From positions 1 through 6,608 of the forward strand of contig CAMBWJ010000108.1 of the NCBI GenBank assembly GCA_945871545.1: 6,608 nucleotides of DNA, given 5' to 3'. The notes beneath the pieces were generated by a model that ran no database searches, was not told where the DNA came from, and saw nothing but the letters and a program-made list of their open reading frames with translations. How positions within the stretch are numbered: the first letter of the stretch is position 1; the number at the start of each line of letters is the position of its first letter. This stretch comes from an uncultured Clostridia bacterium. GTDB lineage: Bacteria; Bacillota_A; Clostridia; Christensenellales; Aristaeellaceae. Shown here in pieces: positions 1 through 5,937 of the stretch. The translations under genes were made by a program, and so were the position numbers.

Positions 1-585
1 GTGCTCAAAGAGCATTGCGTCATCCGTCACCTCCAGGCCCTCCTTCATCGCGCGCGCGTGAGCGCTGCGCAGCATCTCGCATTTGAAGCTCTGGGGCGTC
101 TGCACCGCACGCAGTGCGGCGCGCTCCGGCGTGGTTACCCGGCCCGTCGCCGGATCCACATGCTTGATGGTGTCCACCAGCGGGGTGGAGATCACGCCGC
201 TGCCGTACTTTCGCGCGTCCTCGATGGTCGCGCGGACGATCTCCGCTGTCACGAAGGGCCGCGCCGCATCGTGCACGGAGACGATTTCCACGCCCTCCGG
301 CAGCGCCTGCAGGCCGTTGTAGCCGCTCTCCCTGCGGGTTTTTCCGCCCAGCGCGATGCACCTGACCAGAGGATTCTCCCCTTCCGCCTGAACAATCTCC
401 CGGTACCGGGGCAGATCGTCCTCCGAGAGCACCAGCACCGCGCCGTCGTAGGCCCCGGAAGCCGCCAGCGCATCCAGGCAGCGGGACAGGACGCTCCTGC
501 CCTGCCAGCGAAAGAACACCTTGTTCTCCGTAAGTCCCGACCGCGTGCCCCTGCCCGCGGCCAGCACCACGCACCAGACGCTCAT
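1..585 (-). CDS. ispD: 2-C-methyl-D-erythritol 4-phosphate cytidylyltransferase (IspD), 3' end cut by window
   Basis: IspD joins CTP and 2-C-methyl-D-erythritol 4-phosphate to give CDP-methylerythritol, the third step of the MEP isoprenoid pathway, in the cytoplasm. 195 residues are visible. The N-terminal nucleotide-binding loop is at residues 8-15 (LAAGRGTR), with Lys22 in the NKVF segment that also occurs in Bacillus IspD. GGKTR is near 79-83, HDAARP at 105-110, LVDTIK at 136-141, QTPQSF at 162-167 and TDDA at 187-190. These are the family signatures in the right order. About 35-40 residues are missing beyond the edge, including the expected substrate-binding segment near the C-terminus. 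The ATG overlaps the rqcP stop codon as ATGA, which suggests translational coupling; the ribosome site ahead of it is weak (AGGG). A slight oddity is SGY at 86-88 where the family usually has SV. IspD paralogues such as the ribitol-phosphate cytidylyltransferase TarI share the fold, but the motifs fit IspD better. Confidence 0.93.
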   Translation of the reverse strand, partial: MSVWCVVLAAGRGTRSGLTENKVFFRWQGRSVLSRCLDALAASGAYDGAVLVLSEDDLPRYREIVQAEGENPLVRCIALGGKTRRESGYNGLQALPEGVEIVSVHDAARPFVTAEIVRATIEDARKYGSGVISTPLVDTIKHVDPATGRVTTPERAALRAVQTPQSFKCEMLRSAHARAMKEGLEVTDDAMLFEH

Positions 586-881
586 GTCTTCGCCCTATAC
601 ATCGAGGATGCATCCTGCTTGGCCGCGTGCTCCGCGATGCTCACAATCTCATACTCGTGGTACTGCTCACCGAAGCGAATGCCCAGCACGTCGCCGGGGC
701 GAACGGACGTGCCCGGCTTGCCCTCCTTGCCGTTGACGGTGATGTGCCCGGTGGAGCAGGCGTCGTTGGCCACGCTGCGGCGCTTGATGATGCGGGAGAT
801 CTTCAGGAATTTGTCCAGGCGCATGGAGCTAATTTCCACGCGCTCCACAGGCTTTTTGGCTTCCATCGCTTTTCTGCTCAT
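582..881 (-). CDS. rqcP: RqcP/YabO-type S4-domain ribosome quality control protein
   Basis: This is a small S4 RNA-binding protein. In Bacillus, RqcP (YabO) binds obstructed 50S subunits with peptidyl-tRNA and works with RqcH in adding alanine tails to stalled peptides. From Met20 the protein (MRLDKFLKISRIIKRR) matches YabO closely. It continues through the S4 fold with a GHITVNGK turn near 45-52, VRPGD near 60-64 and the IRFGEQ strand, and ends with a SSMYR motif like the NMY end of YabO. The 99-residue form starting at 881 carries 19 extra N-terminal residues. I chose it because GGAGG lies just upstream at 886-890, although the spacing of 4 bases is short. The shorter form starting at 824 (80 residues) fits the usual family length but has only a weak GTGGA upstream. 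It lies downstream of hup across a 154-base gap with hairpins, and its stop overlaps ispD by 4 bases. Confidence 0.9.
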   Translation of the reverse strand: MSRKAMEAKKPVERVEISSMRLDKFLKISRIIKRRSVANDACSTGHITVNGKEGKPGTSVRPGDVLGIRFGEQYHEYEIVSIAEHAAKQDASSMYRAKT

Positions 882-885
882 TTTT

Positions 886-890
886 CCTCC
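886..890 (-). promoter_or_regulatory. Ribosome binding site deciding the long rqcP start
   Basis: GGAGG on the minus strand, 4 bases before the ATG at 881. It is the only strong Shine-Dalgarno sequence near rqcP and so supports the extended start. The short spacing leaves room for doubt, because the conserved S4 domain begins only at the in-frame ATG at 824. Confidence 0.6.
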
Positions 891-903
891 ATAGTTTCAC
901 AAA

Positions 904-929
904 GGGGGCTGCTCGCAAAAGCAGCCCCC
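904..929 (-). terminator. GC-rich stem-loop between hup and rqcP
   Basis: A perfect 10-base-pair stem (GGGGGCTGCT pairing with AGCAGCCCCC) with a 6-base loop. On the minus strand it is followed by TTTGTGAAAC, which is only a weak U-tract. It could end or attenuate the hup transcript before rqcP. It could also be a structured part of the rqcP leader, since its end lies 13 bases from the rqcP ribosome binding site. On the plus strand no T-tract follows. Confidence 0.5.
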
Positions 930-995
930 GGATGATGGCGCGCCGGGGCGGTATGCGGAGATATACAAACATTCTCCGCCGCCTCAGCCGACGAA

Positions 996-1029
996 GGCGC
1001 TCACAGCGCCGCACTGCTGCGCGCAGCAG
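996..1029 (-). other. Two adjacent inverted repeats just downstream of hup
   Basis: Right after the HU stop codon on the minus strand is a perfect 16-base palindrome (CTGCTGCGCGCAGCAG, 1014-1029). A 6-base-pair hairpin follows (GGCGCT pairing with AGCGCC around a 3-base loop, 996-1010). Neither is followed by a T-run, so they are not standard intrinsic terminators. They may protect the 3' end of the abundant hup mRNA, or pause polymerase together with the stem-loop at 904-929. The role is inferred; only the symmetry is seen. Confidence 0.45.
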
Positions 1030-1035
1030 CTTTAA

Positions 1036-1305
1036 TCAGAACTGATCCTTGAAGCCCTTGCCGGCCTTGAACACCGGGGACTTCTTGGCGGGAATCTCAA
1101 TGGTCTCGCCGGTGGACGGCTTGCGGCCGGTGCGCGCCGCGCGCTCCTTGACCTCGAAGGTGCCAAAGCCCATCATCTGCACCTTGTCGCCCTCCTTCAG
1201 CGCCTCAATCACGGTATCGGTAAACGCATTGAGCGCGGCCTCGGCCTGCTTCTTGGTCAGATCGGTCTTCTCTGCAATCTTAGCGATCATGGCTGCCTTG
1301 TTCAT
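1036..1305 (-). CDS. hup: HU-family DNA-binding protein
   Basis: HU is a small basic histone-like protein that binds as a dimer and bends DNA in the nucleoid. The 89 residues match the family from end to end: the N-terminal helices (MNKAAMIAKIAEKTDLTKKQ), GFGTFEVKERAARTGR at 46-61, the beta-arm with the intercalating Pro63 in RKPSTGE, and the C-terminal AKKSPVFKAGKGFKD. The start at 1305 gives the standard HU length, with GGAGG at 1317-1321. The spacing of 11 bases is long. The frame is open further upstream to 1380, but that stretch does not resemble HU. It lies between yabN/mazG (gap of 99 bases) and rqcP, as in many Clostridia. I found no clear promoter immediately upstream. A 7-base inverted repeat (AAAGCAT/ATGCTTT, 1354-1372) sits in the gap, with a T-rich stretch after it on the minus strand, and may be a weak terminator of the upstream gene. 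Confidence 0.96.
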   Translation of the reverse strand: MNKAAMIAKIAEKTDLTKKQAEAALNAFTDTVIEALKEGDKVQMMGFGTFEVKERAARTGRKPSTGETIEIPAKKSPVFKAGKGFKDQF

Positions 1306-1404
1306 AGTAAATGTTTCCTCCAATCGATGCCGTATCGTTTTTACGCACAATGAAAAGCATATTCGATGCTTTCCAGCCAATTCCTGCCGGATCGATGTAC
1401 TTTT

Positions 1405-2796
1405 TCACAATTTTACGCGATCCCAATATTCTTCGGCGCGCGCCTCCGGTGCGGGCAGGGGCGTTCCCTGCTCCCCGAGCGCCTCCTCCAGCTTCGCGAA
1501 TCGCTCCACGAAGCGGTCCGCCGCCTCGTTGAGGGCGATCTCCGGATCCACCTTCTTCACCCGCGCCAGCGCGCAGAGCATCAGAATCGCCGCGCCCAGA
1601 GCGCGCTCGGCGTCGTCGGAGCCTGCGGCAAGCGCGATGTGTTCCGATGCGTCCCGGGCGATGGCCTGCGCGTCCGCCTGCATCACGCCCGCCCGCGCGG
1701 CCTTGTCGATCAGCTTGCAGGCGCACAGCAGCGCCGGCAGGCTGCGGCTGACCTCCCGCAACACCTCGGCGTAGCTCTTCTGGCCGCGCTCCTTCATCTT
1801 GTTGCTCGTCCACAGATCCAGCACCTCGTCCGCGTTCCCGGCGCTGTCCGCGCCGAAAATGTGGGTGTGCCGCTGGATCATCTTGTCGCAAATGGCCGTG
1901 ATGGAATCCGAGATATCGAACTCCCCGTGCCTGCGGGCGATCTCCGCCTGCATCACCACCTGCATCAGAATGTCGCCCAGCTCGTCGTAGAGGTGATCCA
2001 TATCGCCCTGGTTGATTGCGTCGATGGCCTCGTAGGTCTCCTCCAGCATGCAGGTTCGCAGGCTCTCGTGGGTCTGCTCCCGATCCCAGGGACAGCCGCC
2101 CGGACCCTGGAGGATGCGCATGATCTTAACCAGCTCGTCAAAGCCGTATCGCTCCAGCTGCATCAGATCCCGCTGCGCCGGAATGAGCGCGCAGCAGCGG
2201 TGGTCGTAGCCCTTCAGGCGGTCCAGATCGTACAGCGGCGCGCGCGCCACGCTGCCGTCGCCCATCAGCACCAGGCAGCGCGTCTCGTCCGGGTAGCACT
2301 CCATCAGCTTCAGCTTGACCTCGGAGGCCAGCTCCCGGCTGTTCAGCTCCCGCACCAGCGCGTTGTCCATGGCGGAGAGGCGGAAGCTCTCCCAGTCGGA
2401 GGCCTCCAGCATGCGCGTCGCACCGTCCAGATGCGCCAGCAGCGCACCCTCCACGCTCGGCCCCGCAATGACCTCCATCCGCACGCCCAGCCGGTTCAGC
2501 GCATGCACGCTGCGATCCCGCACGTCGTATACCGCGTAGACCACATCGGCTTCCTCCGCCGCCTTTGCCACGTACTCCGCAGCCTTTTGGGCGTGCTCGT
2601 CAAAGTCCTCGATGCGCTCATAGAGCTCGTCCAGCGTCTCATAGGCCACGCCCTTGTCTCGCAGCCACCCTGCGCAGCCGATGCGGTCGGTGTGCAGGAT
2701 CACCCGCGCGCCGCCCGTGAGCGCCTCCGCAGCGGCGAAGGTCAGCTGGCCGACCTCCAGGCCCACGCCCACAACCGTAATCCGGTTCATATTCAT
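1405..2796 (-). CDS. mazG: YabN-type fusion: degenerate tetrapyrrole methylase domain plus MazG nucleotide pyrophosphohydrolase
   Basis: A 463-residue protein with the domain order of Bacillus YabN. Residues 5 to about 200 resemble the tetrapyrrole (SAM-dependent) methylase fold: RITVVGVG, later DVVYAV at 84-89 and MEVIAGPS at 107-114. However, the glycine-rich GxGxGD loop reads VGVGLEVGQLT, and the PGHP motif expected after VVYAV is replaced by YDVRDRS. Residues 218-338 are a complete MazG domain with GPGGCPWD at 231-238, QTHESL at 241-246, catalytic EETYE at 252-256 and DELGD at 271-275, then KMIQRH at 305-310. MazG hydrolyses nucleoside triphosphates to monophosphates and pyrophosphate, clearing odd nucleotides. 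The C-terminal part (350-463) follows the second MazG half (SLPALLCACKL, DPEIALNEAADRFVERF), but ELGD has become ALGA and the EExxE motif is not evident. Start 2796 (ATG) was chosen, with another ATG at 2790; neither has a strong ribosome site. An in-frame GTG at 2841 lies in the likely promoter. Confidence 0.93.
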   Translation of the reverse strand: MNMNRITVVGVGLEVGQLTFAAAEALTGGARVILHTDRIGCAGWLRDKGVAYETLDELYERIEDFDEHAQKAAEYVAKAAEEADVVYAVYDVRDRSVHALNRLGVRMEVIAGPSVEGALLAHLDGATRMLEASDWESFRLSAMDNALVRELNSRELASEVKLKLMECYPDETRCLVLMGDGSVARAPLYDLDRLKGYDHRCCALIPAQRDLMQLERYGFDELVKIMRILQGPGGCPWDREQTHESLRTCMLEETYEAIDAINQGDMDHLYDELGDILMQVVMQAEIARRHGEFDISDSITAICDKMIQRHTHIFGADSAGNADEVLDLWTSNKMKERGQKSYAEVLREVSRSLPALLCACKLIDKAARAGVMQADAQAIARDASEHIALAAGSDDAERALGAAILMLCALARVKKVDPEIALNEAADRFVERFAKLEEALGEQGTPLPAPEARAEEYWDRVKL

Positions 2797-2831
2797 CACA
2801 TCCAGTTCGTGGAAATTGAAGCAATATGAAC

Positions 2832-2860
2832 ATTTTACCACAAAGCGTCCCCGGCTGCAA
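2832..2860 (-). promoter_or_regulatory. Candidate sigma-A promoter for mazG
   Basis: On the minus strand TTGCAG (2855-2860) is followed after 17 bases by TAAAAT (2832-2837), preceded by TGG as an extended -10. The -10 matches consensus at 5 of 6 positions, the -35 only at 3 of 6. It sits directly after the spoVT stop codon and would give a leader of about 30 bases before the ATG at 2796, so mazG could be transcribed without spoVT. Confidence 0.5.
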
Positions 2861-2865
2861 GCGCG

Positions 2866-3420
2866 CTACTGCTCCATCTGCCGCCCCACGATGCTGGCGG
2901 TGGTCTCCGCCACCTTCTGATCCACGTCGCTCATTTGCGTGCCGGACTCCCGGCTCAGCAGAATCAGGCTGCCGATGATCTCGCCGTCCGCGAGGATCGG
3001 CGCAACGATCTGCGCGGAGTAGGCGTCGGCGTGATCGTCGTTGGTCACGGGAATCATCCGCGCGCCGGAGGACAGGTTCAACAGCTGCAGCTGGCGGGAT
3101 TGCAGGATCTGATCCACCTCGGGACTGAGCGCCTTTTCGATATACTCCCGCTTGTTTGCGCCCGAGGCGGAGACCACCGCGTCCCGGTCGCTGATGAGCG
3201 CGATGTGGCCCAGCGTGCGGTAGAGGGAATCGGTGTAGTCCTTGGCGATGGTTGCGATCTCGCCGATCGGGGAATACTTCTTCAGAACCACCTCTCCGTC
3301 GTGATCGGTAAATATTTCCAGCGGGTCGCCCTCGCGAATGCGCAGAGTTCGTCGAATTTCCTTGGGAATGACGACGCGCCCGAGCTCGTCGATTCTGCGG
3401 ACGATGCCTGTTGCTCTCAT
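2866..3420 (-). CDS. spoVT: Stage V sporulation protein T, AbrB-type transcriptional regulator
   Basis: SpoVT is a DNA-binding regulator that in Bacillus acts in the forespore and adjusts sigma-G-dependent genes needed for spore coat, resistance and germination. The 184 residues align over the full length with Bacillus SpoVT. The N-terminal AbrB swapped-hairpin domain (residues 1-50: MRATGIVRRIDELGRVVIPK, then RTLRIREGDPLEIF) is nearly identical. The C-terminal GAF-like domain (about 55-184) is more divergent and ends in the conserved RQMEQ. The start is supported by AAGGAG at 3429-3434, with 8-base spacing. The gene is the first of the minus-strand block and is divergent from the MATE gene. 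In Bacillus spoVT is sigma-G dependent; I looked for a CATnnTA-type -10 with a matching -35 upstream and found none that convinces. The gene shows that the organism, or its recent ancestor, forms endospores. Confidence 0.97.
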   Translation of the reverse strand: MRATGIVRRIDELGRVVIPKEIRRTLRIREGDPLEIFTDHDGEVVLKKYSPIGEIATIAKDYTDSLYRTLGHIALISDRDAVVSASGANKREYIEKALSPEVDQILQSRQLQLLNLSSGARMIPVTNDDHADAYSAQIVAPILADGEIIGSLILLSRESGTQMSDVDQKVAETTASIVGRQMEQ

Positions 3421-3663
3421 ATGGATCTCTCCTTAATCTCAACTGACGCCTGGATTTTGTCAGGCCTTCCTATTGTTCGCATCGAAAGACAAAATATGCA
3501 ATTGGGGGCTGGTGCTTTCTGGCAGGTGAAGCCATATATGCATCCATATGACTCCACACACAGGTTTTGCACGGCCGCGCATCTTCAGGCTTGAATGCGG
3601 CCCCGGAATCGTGTTATAATGTGCGTTGAATCCGGACAATGTCCCGACATACAGAGGAGCTTC
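3421..3663. promoter_or_regulatory. Divergent intergenic region between spoVT and the MATE gene
   Basis: This stretch of 243 bases is clearly more AT-rich than the genes around it. It holds the spoVT ribosome site (3429-3434) and the MATE promoter (3591-3620). It also holds an 8-base inverted repeat, ATTTTGTC at 3454-3461 and GACAAAAT at 3488-3495 with 26 bases between. A second AT-rich cluster, CATATATG CATC CATATG at 3533-3550, contains two palindromes. Either could be an operator, but nothing ties them to a known regulator. No protein gene is seen here. Confidence 0.5.
3591..3620 (+). promoter_or_regulatory. Strong sigma-A promoter for the MATE-ttcA-like operon
   Basis: TTGAAT at 3591-3596 is followed after 18 bases by a perfect TATAAT at 3615-3620 with TGT directly before it (extended -10). 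Transcription should start near 3627, leaving a leader of about 37 bases before the ATG at 3664. This is the best promoter in the window and rules out the in-frame upstream start at 3595. Confidence 0.85.
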
Positions 3664-5073
3664 ATGCAAAACGAATTTTCCCGCCGCGCCGCGCTGAAGA
3701 CAATCGTGCTGCTGGCATGGCCCACCGTACTCGAACAGATTCTGCAAACCATCGTGCAATACGTGGACTCGGCCATGGTCGGCCGGATCGGCCCACACGC
3801 CACTGCCGCCGTCGGCTGCACCGCCACCATCAACTGGCTCATCAACAGCTCCACCTCCGCGCTGAGCATCGGCTTTCTCGCCTACATCTCCAAGGAGCTG
3901 GGCGCGCGCAGGCCGGACAACGCCCGCCGCGCCAGCGGTCAGGCGACGCTGGCGGCGCTGGTGGTGGGCGCGCTGTTCACCGTGCTGGCGCTGACGCTGA
4001 GCGGACGCATTCCCCTGTGGATGAACGCCGGCGCGGACATCGCCGCGGACGCATCCCGCTACTTCTTCATTCTGTACGCGCCGATGCTGTTCCGGGCGGT
4101 GAACATCGTCTACGGCACCTGCCTGCGCGCTGCCGGGGATACCCGCGCGCCGCTGCGGGTCAATCTGATGGTGAACCTCATCAACATCGTATTGAACTAC
4201 CTGCTGATCTATCCGTCGAGGCCCGTGCAGCTGTTCAGCCTGAGCTTCACCATGCCGGGCGCGGGGCTGGGCGTGACCGGTGCGGCGCTGGCCAGCGCGA
4301 TCGCCTTCACCTTCGGCGGAATCGGCATGGCGGCCGTGCTGTGGCGGCATCCGCTGATCTCGCCCAAGGGCACTTCTCTGCGACCGGACGGCAAAATCCT
4401 GCGCCCCTGCCTGAAGGTGGCCCTGCCCTGCGCGCTCCAGCGCTTCGGCACCTCCTTCGGCTATGTGGCCTTCGCCTCGATGATCAACGGCCTGGGCACC
4501 ACCGCCATCGCCGCCCACTCCATTGCCAACACCGCCGAGTCGGCCTTCTACATTCCCGGCTACGGCATGCAGACCGCCGCCGCCACCCTCTCAGGCAACT
4601 GCTACGGCGCGCGGGATCCCCAGCGCATGAAGCGCCTGTGCCGAATGATGATCGCGCTGGAGGTTCTGCTGATGGCGCTGTCCGGCGGCACGCTGTTCCT
4701 CAGCGCCCGGGTGCTGATGGGCCTGTTCACGCCGGACGCGGCAGTCATCGATCTTGGTGCGCGGGTGCTGCGCATGGTGGCCGTCACCGAGCCGGTCTAC
4801 GGTCTGGCGGTGATCCTGGAGGGCATCTTCCAGGGCGTAGGCGACACGAAGAGCGCGTTCTGCTTCAATCTGCTGGGCATGTGGGGCGTGCGCATTCTGG
4901 GCACATTTATTGCAATCCGCTTCTTCGGCGGCGGGCTCACCGCTGCCTGGGGCTGCATGATCGCCCACAACCTGCTGCTGGGCGCGCTGCTGCTGACCCG
5001 CTTCCTGCGCGGGAACTGGAACCCGCTCAAGCGCGAAATGAACCAGCTTCAGGAGGTTGCCCATGGAATTTGA
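3664..5073 (+). CDS. MATE family efflux transporter
   Basis: An inner-membrane transporter of the multidrug and toxic compound extrusion family, which exports cationic drugs or metabolites in exchange for Na+ or H+. The 469 residues give about 12 hydrophobic segments in two homologous halves. The first half opens with LEQILQTIVQYVDSAMVGRI at 23-42 and the related segment of the second half is LQRFGTSFGYVAFASMINGL at 258-277. Each half also has the GDT element followed by a hydrophobic segment (AAGDTRAPLRVNLMVNLINI at 157-176, GVGDTKSAFCFNLLG at 391-405), and GARRPDNARR (80-89) and GARDPQRMKR (315-324) mark matching cytoplasmic loops. The ATG at 3664 follows GAGGAG at 3654-3659 and lies downstream of the promoter. 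The 3' end overlaps the next gene by 11 bases, so the two are probably co-translated. The substrate cannot be told from sequence. SpoVB, found next to spoVT in Bacillus, belongs to the same superfamily, but this protein has the MATE rather than the flippase signature. Confidence 0.95.
   Translation: MQNEFSRRAALKTIVLLAWPTVLEQILQTIVQYVDSAMVGRIGPHATAAVGCTATINWLINSSTSALSIGFLAYISKELGARRPDNARRASGQATLAALVVGALFTVLALTLSGRIPLWMNAGADIAADASRYFFILYAPMLFRAVNIVYGTCLRAAGDTRAPLRVNLMVNLINIVLNYLLIYPSRPVQLFSLSFTMPGAGLGVTGAALASAIAFTFGGIGMAAVLWRHPLISPKGTSLRPDGKILRPCLKVALPCALQRFGTSFGYVAFASMINGLGTTAIAAHSIANTAESAFYIPGYGMQTAAATLSGNCYGARDPQRMKRLCRMMIALEVLLMALSGGTLFLSARVLMGLFTPDAAVIDLGARVLRMVAVTEPVYGLAVILEGIFQGVGDTKSAFCFNLLGMWGVRILGTFIAIRFFGGGLTAAWGCMIAHNLLLGALLLTRFLRGNWNPLKREMNQLQEVAHGI
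5051..5056 (+). promoter_or_regulatory. Ribosome binding site deciding the start of the TtcA-like gene
   Basis: A perfect AGGAGG lies inside the end of the MATE gene, 6 bases before the ATG at 5063. The in-frame TTG at 5057 immediately abuts it and cannot be the start. Confidence 0.9.
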
Positions 5074-5893
5074 TCGCGAGGTGGAAAAGTCCCTCACCGG
5101 CTGCTTCCGCAAGACCATCTGGCGGCCCTTCATGTCCGCCGTCAAGGAGTACAAGCTCGTCTCGGAGGGCGACCGCATCGCGGTGTGCATCTCCGGCGGC
5201 AAGGACTCCATGCTGCTGGCCAAGTGCATGCAGGAGCTGAAGCGCCACAGCCCGCTGTCCTTTGAACTTACATTCATCTGCATGGATCCCGGCTACGCGC
5301 CGGAAAACCGCGCTCAGATCGAGAACAACGCCCGCCTGCTGGGCATCCCGCTGGTTTTTTTTGAAACGGACATCTTCGCCGCCATCGACGAAATGGACTG
5401 CAACCCCTGCTTCATGTGCGCGAAGATGCGCCGGGGCTATCTATACCGGAAGGCGCAGCAGCTCGGCTGCAACAAGATCGCGCTAGGCCACCACTTCGAC
5501 GACGCGGTAGAGACGCTGATGATGAGCATGCTCTACGCCGGGCAGCTTCGCGGCATGCGGCCCCGGCTCAGGAGCGAGAGCGTGGAAGGAATCGAGCTGA
5601 TCCGCCCGCTGTACAAGGTGCATGAAGTGGATATCATCGCCTGGCGGGAGCACTTCGGCCTGCGCTTTCTGGCCTGCGCCTGCCGCACCACGCGCAAGCT
5701 GGAGCTTCGCGCGGACGGCAGCGCGGATTCCAAGCGACTGGAGATGAAGGAACTGATCCGCCGCCTGGACGCGATCAACCCCGACGCAAGCCGGAACATC
5801 TTCCGCAGCGCCCACAACGCCGTGCTGGACAGCCTCAACGGCTGGAAGCAGGGCAGAGATATGCACACGCTGCTGGAGGAATTCGAGAATTGA
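5063..5893 (+). CDS. TtcA-family PP-loop tRNA thiolation protein (probable iron-sulfur enzyme)
   Basis: A cytoplasmic adenylating enzyme of the TtcA family, which in Enterobacteria makes 2-thiocytidine at tRNA position 32 using ATP, a sulfur donor and a [4Fe-4S] cluster. The 276 residues carry the PP-loop SGGKDS at 44-49 and the second signature LGHHFDDAVETLMMSMLYAG at 141-160. Between them C113-x2-C116-x2-C119 stands just before KMRRG; the pair C116/C119 aligns with the CxxC cluster ligands of TtcA. The later CAC (C205, C207) is the place of the third ligand, though the usual CxxC form there is changed to CxC. The start at 5063 follows AGGAGG. The gene overlaps the MATE gene by 11 bases and shares its promoter and terminator. 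Many Clostridia have such proteins and their tRNA target is not proven, so I give no symbol. A lysidine synthetase (TilS) is less likely because of the cysteines. Confidence 0.88.
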   Translation: MEFDREVEKSLTGCFRKTIWRPFMSAVKEYKLVSEGDRIAVCISGGKDSMLLAKCMQELKRHSPLSFELTFICMDPGYAPENRAQIENNARLLGIPLVFFETDIFAAIDEMDCNPCFMCAKMRRGYLYRKAQQLGCNKIALGHHFDDAVETLMMSMLYAGQLRGMRPRLRSESVEGIELIRPLYKVHEVDIIAWREHFGLRFLACACRTTRKLELRADGSADSKRLEMKELIRRLDAINPDASRNIFRSAHNAVLDSLNGWKQGRDMHTLLEEFEN

Positions 5894-5934
5894 AAGGGAG
5901 ACGGTTCGATCTGAGCCGTCTCCCTTTGCTTATT
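5893..5934 (+). terminator. Intrinsic terminator of the MATE-ttcA-like operon
   Basis: The stem begins at the last base of the stop codon: AAAGGGAGACGGTTC (5893-5907) pairs with GAGCCGTCTCCCTTT (5913-5927), 15 pairs with one G-U, around a 5-base loop. TTTGCTTATT follows on the plus strand. On the minus strand the stem is followed by TTTCAATTCT, so it may work both ways. Confidence 0.88.
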
Positions 5935-5937
5935 CGG

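Noticed and set aside
1..894. Long plus-strand open frame opposite ispD and rqcP
   Set aside because: It is antisense to two genes with clear family motifs. Its Arg/His/Ala-rich translation resembles no protein and is what high-GC coding DNA gives on the other strand.
829..1014. 61-codon minus-strand frame in the hup-rqcP gap
   Set aside because: It is Arg-rich, runs through the stem-loop and into rqcP in another phase, and has no ribosome site or recognisable pattern.
1366..2829. 487-codon plus-strand open frame opposite mazG
   Set aside because: The minus strand codes for an unmistakable MazG domain. The antisense translation is His/Leu/Arg-rich without motifs, and no ribosome site suits it.
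2797..2841. GTG start at 2841 for mazG
   Set aside because: The extra 15 residues precede the methylase-fold start, no ribosome site is present and the GTG falls in the likely -10 region.
3595..3663. Upstream ATG at 3595 for the MATE gene
   Set aside because: It lies between the -35 and -10 elements of the promoter, upstream of the expected transcript start, while the ATG at 3664 has a ribosome site.
3639..5240. 533-codon plus-strand frame overlapping the MATE gene in another phase, and a 352-codon minus frame at 3460-4518
   Set aside because: Both are low-complexity Arg/His/Gln/Gly-rich shadows of the MATE reading frame, caused by GC-rich third positions.
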